DNA of 18,355 nt, taken from NCBI GenBank assembly GCA_946887295.1, contig CAMPKP010000060.1, positions 1 to 18,355 of the forward strand, read 5' to 3'. The notes below the pieces were generated by a model. The model saw only the letters and a list, made by a program, of their open reading frames with translations. It was not told where the DNA came from and searched no databases. Each line of letters opens with the position of its first letter. Position 1 is the stretch's first letter. The translations under genes and the position numbers were made by a program. Below, piece by piece: positions 14,799 to 18,355 of the stretch. This DNA is from an uncultured Gemmatimonadota bacterium (GTDB taxonomy: Bacteria; Gemmatimonadota; Gemmatimonadetes; Gemmatimonadales; GWC2-71-9).

Positions 14799-16658
14799 CT
14801 ACCGGGGGTCCACCACGTAGGCTTCCATCGCGAAGTATTCCGCCAGTCCGAGCTTGTCCAGCTCCGCCGCCGTCCCCTTGTTCCGCGCCTCGACCCGCTG
14901 CCAGAACTCGCGCTCGTCGGGGCCGGGGAACGGAGCGGTATCCTTCTGGGACTGGTGCTTGAAGATCGCCTGGATCTTGAGCCGCAGCTCCTCCTGCGAG
15001 AGGGGCACCAGCCACGTCGCCTCGGTCACCGACCACTCCTGCCAGGCGCCGCGATAGAGCCAGACCTCGGGCCGGGTGCCCCCGGCCGCCTCGAGCTCCT
15101 CCAGCGCCGTGTCGATGGCCTCCTTGCACATGCGGTGGGTGCCGTGCGGGTCGGAGAGGTCGCCGGCGACGAAGATCAGATCGGGGCGTAGCTCGTCGAG
15201 CAGCGCTCGCACGATGGCGACGTCGGCGGGCCCGATGGGATCCTTCCGCACCTTGCCGGTCTGATAGAATGGCAGATCGAGAAAGCGTGCGGCGCCCTCC
15301 TCCAGGCCCAGGGTTCGCAGACCCGCAACGGCCTCGGACTCGCGGATCATCCGCTTGATGTCGCGGACCTCCTGAATGTCCACGTCACCCGGCCGCTTGG
15401 CGGCGAGAAACTCCTCCACCCGGGTCACCAGCTGGATCACGGTGCGCTCCGCGATGCCGCGCTCGCCCGCCACCCGCCCCAGGAAGTCCAGGTGCCGCCG
15501 CACGTCGTGGTCGAAGACGGCCAGATTGCCGCTGGTCATGTAGGCCACGGTGATGGCGTTCTCGTTCTCGACCAGCTTCCGGAGGATTCCGCCCATGGAG
15601 ATCACGTCGTCGTCCGGATGGGGCGAGAAGCAGACGATCCTCCGGCCGCGGGCGAGCTTCGAGCGGCCCCTGATCTTGGCGCCGAGCTGGTTGAAGATCA
15701 GGCCGTTGAGGACACCGGGCGAGCCGTGCGCGGCGACCAGCGAGGAAAGCCGGTGCTCCGCGTAGTCGCGCTGGGTGAGCTTGAGAATCGCCTTCCGGGT
15801 CTGGCGGGAGAGCCAGATGACGGCTCGCACGGCCAGCGGCGTGGTCCATTCGACCCCGCCCAGCAGCCACGGCGTCGCCACCCGGGTGAGGTACGCGCCT
15901 GCGGCCTGGTCGAGGTAGAAAGTCGTGGCGGGGTGGCGCTGGAGGAAGGTCGCCGCGACCTCGTGGTCCACCTCGCCCTCGACGGCGCGCCGCACGATGT
16001 GCGCCTTGTGCTCGCCGGTCGCGAGGATCACGATCTCCCGCGCCTCGAGGATGGTGGCCACACCCATGGTGACCGCCTCCCGGGGAACGTTCTCCTCGCC
16101 GAAGAAGTCGGCCGCGCCGTCCTTCCGGGTGACCAGGTCGAGCGTGATGATCCGGGTGCGGCTGTCCAGCCCCGATCCCGGCTCGTTGAAGCCGATGTGT
16201 CCGGTGCGCCCGATACCGAGCAGCTGGAGATCGATGCCGCCGGCCTCGCGGATCGCGTCCTCGTAGCGGCGGCATTCGTCGTCCATCCGGTCGCGGGGGA
16301 GGTCGCCCCGGGGGAGGTGGACGTTCTCGGGACGGATGTCGATTCGGGAGAAGAAATTCTCCCACATGAACCGATGGTAGGAGTGGATGCTCCCGGGGTC
16401 CATCGGGTAGTACTCGTCGAGATTGAACGTGACGACCTCGCTGAAGCCGAGCCCCTCCTCCCGGTGCAGCCGGATCAGCTCGCGATAGACCCCGACCGGG
16501 GTTGATCCGGTCGCGAGCCCGAGCACGGCACGCCCGCCCGCGGCTGATCGCTCCCGGATCACCTCCGCGATGCGGGCCGCGACGAGGCGGCCCAGCTCGT
16601 CGTGGTCTCGGACGATGATGGTGCGAATGCGCTCGAGGGAGCCGGAGGGCGAAGCCAT
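14799..16658 (-). CDS. nagB: NagB-PIG-L fusion: glucosamine-6-phosphate deaminase-like + LmbE/PIG-L deacetylase-like
   Basis: 619 aa from ATG 16658 (AGGA about 3 nt upstream; a TTG at 16697 adds 13 low-complexity residues). The N-terminal half is the NagB isomerase/deaminase fold: GLATGSTPVGVYREL at about 47, FNLDEYY at 78-84 (catalytic Asp81), GIGRTGHIGFNEPGSG at about 148-163 (His154, Glu159) and VPREAVTMGVATI. The C-terminal half is a PIG-L/LmbE zinc deacetylase: CFSPHPDDDVISMGG at about 343-357 and SDPHGTHRMC at about 502-511 give the zinc ligands. The two-domain layout matches the long NagB-like proteins known from Bacteroidota. In classical NagB the Gly-Asn-Asp-Gly-His motif has a catalytic Asp (Asp141 in E. 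coli); here that position is Thr152, so true deaminase activity is uncertain. The likely theme is removal of amino or acetyl groups from amino sugars or sugar conjugates in the cytoplasm. Confidence 0.9.
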   Translation of the reverse strand: MASPSGSLERIRTIIVRDHDELGRLVAARIAEVIRERSAAGGRAVLGLATGSTPVGVYRELIRLHREEGLGFSEVVTFNLDEYYPMDPGSIHSYHRFMWENFFSRIDIRPENVHLPRGDLPRDRMDDECRRYEDAIREAGGIDLQLLGIGRTGHIGFNEPGSGLDSRTRIITLDLVTRKDGAADFFGEENVPREAVTMGVATILEAREIVILATGEHKAHIVRRAVEGEVDHEVAATFLQRHPATTFYLDQAAGAYLTRVATPWLLGGVEWTTPLAVRAVIWLSRQTRKAILKLTQRDYAEHRLSSLVAAHGSPGVLNGLIFNQLGAKIRGRSKLARGRRIVCFSPHPDDDVISMGGILRKLVENENAITVAYMTSGNLAVFDHDVRRHLDFLGRVAGERGIAERTVIQLVTRVEEFLAAKRPGDVDIQEVRDIKRMIRESEAVAGLRTLGLEEGAARFLDLPFYQTGKVRKDPIGPADVAIVRALLDELRPDLIFVAGDLSDPHGTHRMCKEAIDTALEELEAAGGTRPEVWLYRGAWQEWSVTEATWLVPLSQEELRLKIQAIFKHQSQKDTAPFPGPDEREFWQRVEARNKGTAAELDKLGLAEYFAMEAYVVDPR

Positions 16659-16729
16659 CGGTCCTGCGAAGCTAGGAGGCGGCGGGCGGGCTGACAACTG
16701 CAGGTGCGGGGGGCGGGGCTGTTGGTGAC

Positions 16730-16752
16730 GTGACTTGGGTCACGACCACGGG
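16730..16752. promoter_or_regulatory. Candidate operator between the NagB-PIG-L and lipid-kinase genes (copy 2 of a shared motif)
   Basis: A perfect dyad GTGAC-TTGG-GTCAC at 16730-16743, continuing into GACCACGGG, matches the tamB-upstream copy at 19 of 22 positions. It is 72 nt before the NagB-PIG-L ATG on the minus strand and about 50 nt before the lipid-kinase ATG on the plus strand, so it could serve either gene or both. A preceding GTGAC (16726-16730) adds a partial extra half-site. Confidence 0.45.
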
Positions 16753-16801
16753 CCCCGCCCCACTGCATGTTCGGTGCATCTCAGTCAGGGCATATCGAAG
16801 A

Positions 16802-17758
16802 ATGGCGAGCACGGCGAGACCCGAGTACGGTGTGGTCGGGAAGACGATCCCGGCCCACGTGAACCCCGCGGCGGGCAACGCGAAGGCGGCGCTCGACGCC
16901 CTCGAGCGGCATCCCGGATTCGAGGTGCGGCTCACACCGCCCGCGAAGCTGATCGTCGCGGTGCGCCAGGCGGTGAGCGCCGGGGCGCCCAGGGTTCTGG
17001 TCGCGGGCGGAGACGGCACCCTCGCGTCCGCGGCATCGGTGCTGGCCGGCACCTCCACCGCCCTGGCGGTGCTCCCGGGCGGCACACTCAACCACTTCGC
17101 ACGTGACCACGGCATCCCGACGGATCTCGACCAGGCGCTCGAGGTCGCCGAGTCAGGGCGGGTCTCGGCGGTGGACGTCGGCTACGTCAACGACCGTCTC
17201 TTCCTCAACACCAGCTCGGTCGGCGCCTACGTGCGTTTCGTGGAGACCCGCGACCGTCTGGAGCGCCACCTCGGCTACTGGCTCGCCACCCTCGCGGCGG
17301 GACTGCGAATCCTGCGGGGGCTCGGCACGTTGACCGTGACGCTCGAAGCCGAGGGGGAAAAGCGGGCCTACCAGGCGCGGCTGGTCTCCATCGCGGTTGG
17401 CGAGAGGCGCCTGGCCCCTCCGGGACTCGGCCGTCCGGTCGGAGCGCCCGGGGGCGCGCTGCACGTCGTGGTCCCCCGCGGCCGGCGCCAGGCGCGGCGG
17501 GTCGCGCGAGCCTACGCGAGCTGGGATCGGGGGCTGGAGGTCAGGGCGATGCCACTCGGGATCGACACCGCACTGGTGGAGCGATTGCGACTCGATGTGC
17601 CGATGGCGACGGTGAAGGTGGCGACGGACGGGGAGATCAGGCGAATGAAGCGGCCGCTGGAGTATCGGTTGGAGCGGGGGGCGCTCAACGTGGTCGTGCC
17701 GCAGGGTCCTGCACGAACTCAGGCGGAGCCGACCCGGGATCGCATCCACCACCAGTGA
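16802..17758 (+). CDS. Diacylglycerol/sphingosine kinase-family lipid kinase (DAGKc, YegS-like)
   Basis: 318 aa, cytoplasmic or peripheral, with no signal or membrane segment. The catalytic-domain motifs appear in order: HVNPAAG at 19-25, VAGGDGTLASAA with the nucleotide-binding GGDGT at 69-73, LPGGTLNHFARD at 91-102 and LNTSSVGAYV at 135-144. A later KVATDGEIRRMKRPLEYR near residue 285 supplies the DGE motif of the second domain, and the fold ends with LNVVVP. The family phosphorylates diacylglycerol, ceramide-like or related lipids using ATP; the substrate cannot be told here. The central part (VSIAVGERRLAPPGLGRPVG) is less canonical than in YegS. The start ATG 16802 is the first Met before the conserved NPAAG; upstream in-frame codons to 16730 read through the putative operator. 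The last 40 bp overlap the convergent permease gene. Confidence 0.88.
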   Translation: MASTARPEYGVVGKTIPAHVNPAAGNAKAALDALERHPGFEVRLTPPAKLIVAVRQAVSAGAPRVLVAGGDGTLASAASVLAGTSTALAVLPGGTLNHFARDHGIPTDLDQALEVAESGRVSAVDVGYVNDRLFLNTSSVGAYVRFVETRDRLERHLGYWLATLAAGLRILRGLGTLTVTLEAEGEKRAYQARLVSIAVGERRLAPPGLGRPVGAPGGALHVVVPRGRRQARRVARAYASWDRGLEVRAMPLGIDTALVERLRLDVPMATVKVATDGEIRRMKRPLEYRLERGALNVVVPQGPARTQAEPTRDRIHHQ

Positions 17759-18355
17759 GCCAGCCCCGCGAGCAGTGTCCCGGCGAGCACGATCACCTCG
17801 CGCTGGTTGATCCGTAGCGTCAGCACCGCCGAGAATGCCAATCCGACCAGGGCGACGATCGGCCCCGCCGGAACCCGGAACCAGGCGGCATCCACCCGGG
17901 CCAGGCCCGCTCCTTCCCGCCGCCGGAATACGATCAACGCGACGCAGACCGCGCCATAGGTCAGCAGCCGGGACACCGCCGAGAGCGTCAGGTTCTGGAG
18001 GAAGCTCCCCGCGGCCGCGAAGACCCACACGGTTACCGCGAAGAGCGTCACCGACACGTGGGGCGTGTGGAATCTCGGATGGACGGCGCCCAGGCTGGGC
18101 GGGAGGTCCCCTTCGGCGGCCATGGCATAGGTGAGCCGGGGAACGTTGACCATCGCGGCGGCGAGGTAGCCGTACACCGACACCAGCGCCCCGGCCGCCA
18201 TCAACCACGCTCCGAACGGACCCAGGAAGACCTGCGCGGCCGCCGCCAGCGGGCGGGAGCTGGCGGCTGGATCGGCGAGCGCGGCGATGACCACCACCTG
18301 CACCAGCGTGTACAGCAGCGCGCAGATGCCGAGGGCGCTGTTCACCGCCCTCGGC
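17719..18355 (-). CDS. APC-superfamily amino-acid permease, C-terminal part (runs off right edge)
   Basis: The last 211 residues of an integral inner-membrane transporter; the frame stays open to the window edge, so the N-terminal half is missing. About six hydrophobic segments are visible, including LGICALLYTLVQVVVIAALA, GAWLMAAGALVSVYGYLAAA, VSVTLFAVTVWVFAAAGSFL, LLTYGAVCVALIVF, VALVGLAFSAVLTL and VIVLAGTLLAGLAHWWW. The loop RLTYAMAAEGDLPPSLGAVH, followed by PRFHTPHVS, is the characteristic cytoplasmic loop of APC-family amino-acid/polyamine permeases. The substrate cannot be assigned. The stop lies within the 3' end of the lipid-kinase gene, giving a 40-bp tail-to-tail overlap and leaving no room for a terminator between them. 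The GTG at 18345 is an internal Val codon rather than a start. Confidence 0.88.
   Translation of the reverse strand, partial: PRAVNSALGICALLYTLVQVVVIAALADPAASSRPLAAAAQVFLGPFGAWLMAAGALVSVYGYLAAAMVNVPRLTYAMAAEGDLPPSLGAVHPRFHTPHVSVTLFAVTVWVFAAAGSFLQNLTLSAVSRLLTYGAVCVALIVFRRREGAGLARVDAAWFRVPAGPIVALVGLAFSAVLTLRINQREVIVLAGTLLAGLAHWWWMRSRVGSA

Overview
The window is about 18 kb of very GC-rich DNA (roughly 70% by eye, with G/C at most third codon positions). It encodes an outer-membrane assembly pair (TamA/TamB), secreted proteins with signal peptides and a lipoprotein, so the host is a double-membraned (Gram-negative) bacterium. The base composition, gene style and a dispersed palindrome of the CCTGAACGAAGTGAAGG type suggest an uncultured Gemmatimonadota-like or Acidobacteria-like lineage. 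That placement is inference; no rRNA or other phylogenetic marker is present.

Left part (1-1066): the 5' end of a secreted FG-GAP repeat protein runs off the left edge on the minus strand. Divergent from it is a small periplasmic Spy/CpxP-like protein with a His/Asp-rich tail. A perfect 31-bp inverted repeat then fills the gap before the next, convergent gene.

Envelope block (1067-11171, all minus strand): transcription runs from tamB (1687 aa, inner-membrane-anchored AsmA/TamB-type lipid-transport or outer-membrane-biogenesis protein) into tamA (716 aa, POTRA plus Omp85 barrel) with an 11-bp overlap. After a gap of about 290 bp comes a gene for an 868-aa, almost purely coiled-coil protein with no membrane segment. 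The tamB-tamA order is the reverse of the classical tamA-tamB operon.

Middle (11172-12069): a lower-GC island carries a 65-aa Cys/His-rich mini-protein on the minus strand. Facing the other way is a strong-looking sigma70-type promoter (perfect TTGACA) driving a non-coding segment of about 300 nt. This segment resolves into eight consecutive hairpins and ends in a large terminator-like hairpin. A 16-bp tandem repeat follows at once. I could not match this RNA to a known family, and it is the best candidate here for something undescribed.

Right part (12067-18355): a minus-strand lipoprotein of unknown function with a barrel-like C-terminus is divergent from a circularly permuted ATP-grasp/amidoligase-like gene. 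That gene converges, with only 2 bp between stop codons, on a NagB-PIG-L fusion (glucosamine-6-phosphate deaminase-like plus deacetylase-like). A diacylglycerol/sphingosine-kinase-like lipid kinase follows on the plus strand and overlaps, tail to tail, an APC-family amino-acid permease that runs off the right edge. The intergenic regions before tamB and before the NagB-PIG-L/lipid-kinase pair share a long motif centred on a GTGAC-N4-GTCAC dyad, possibly a common regulator site.
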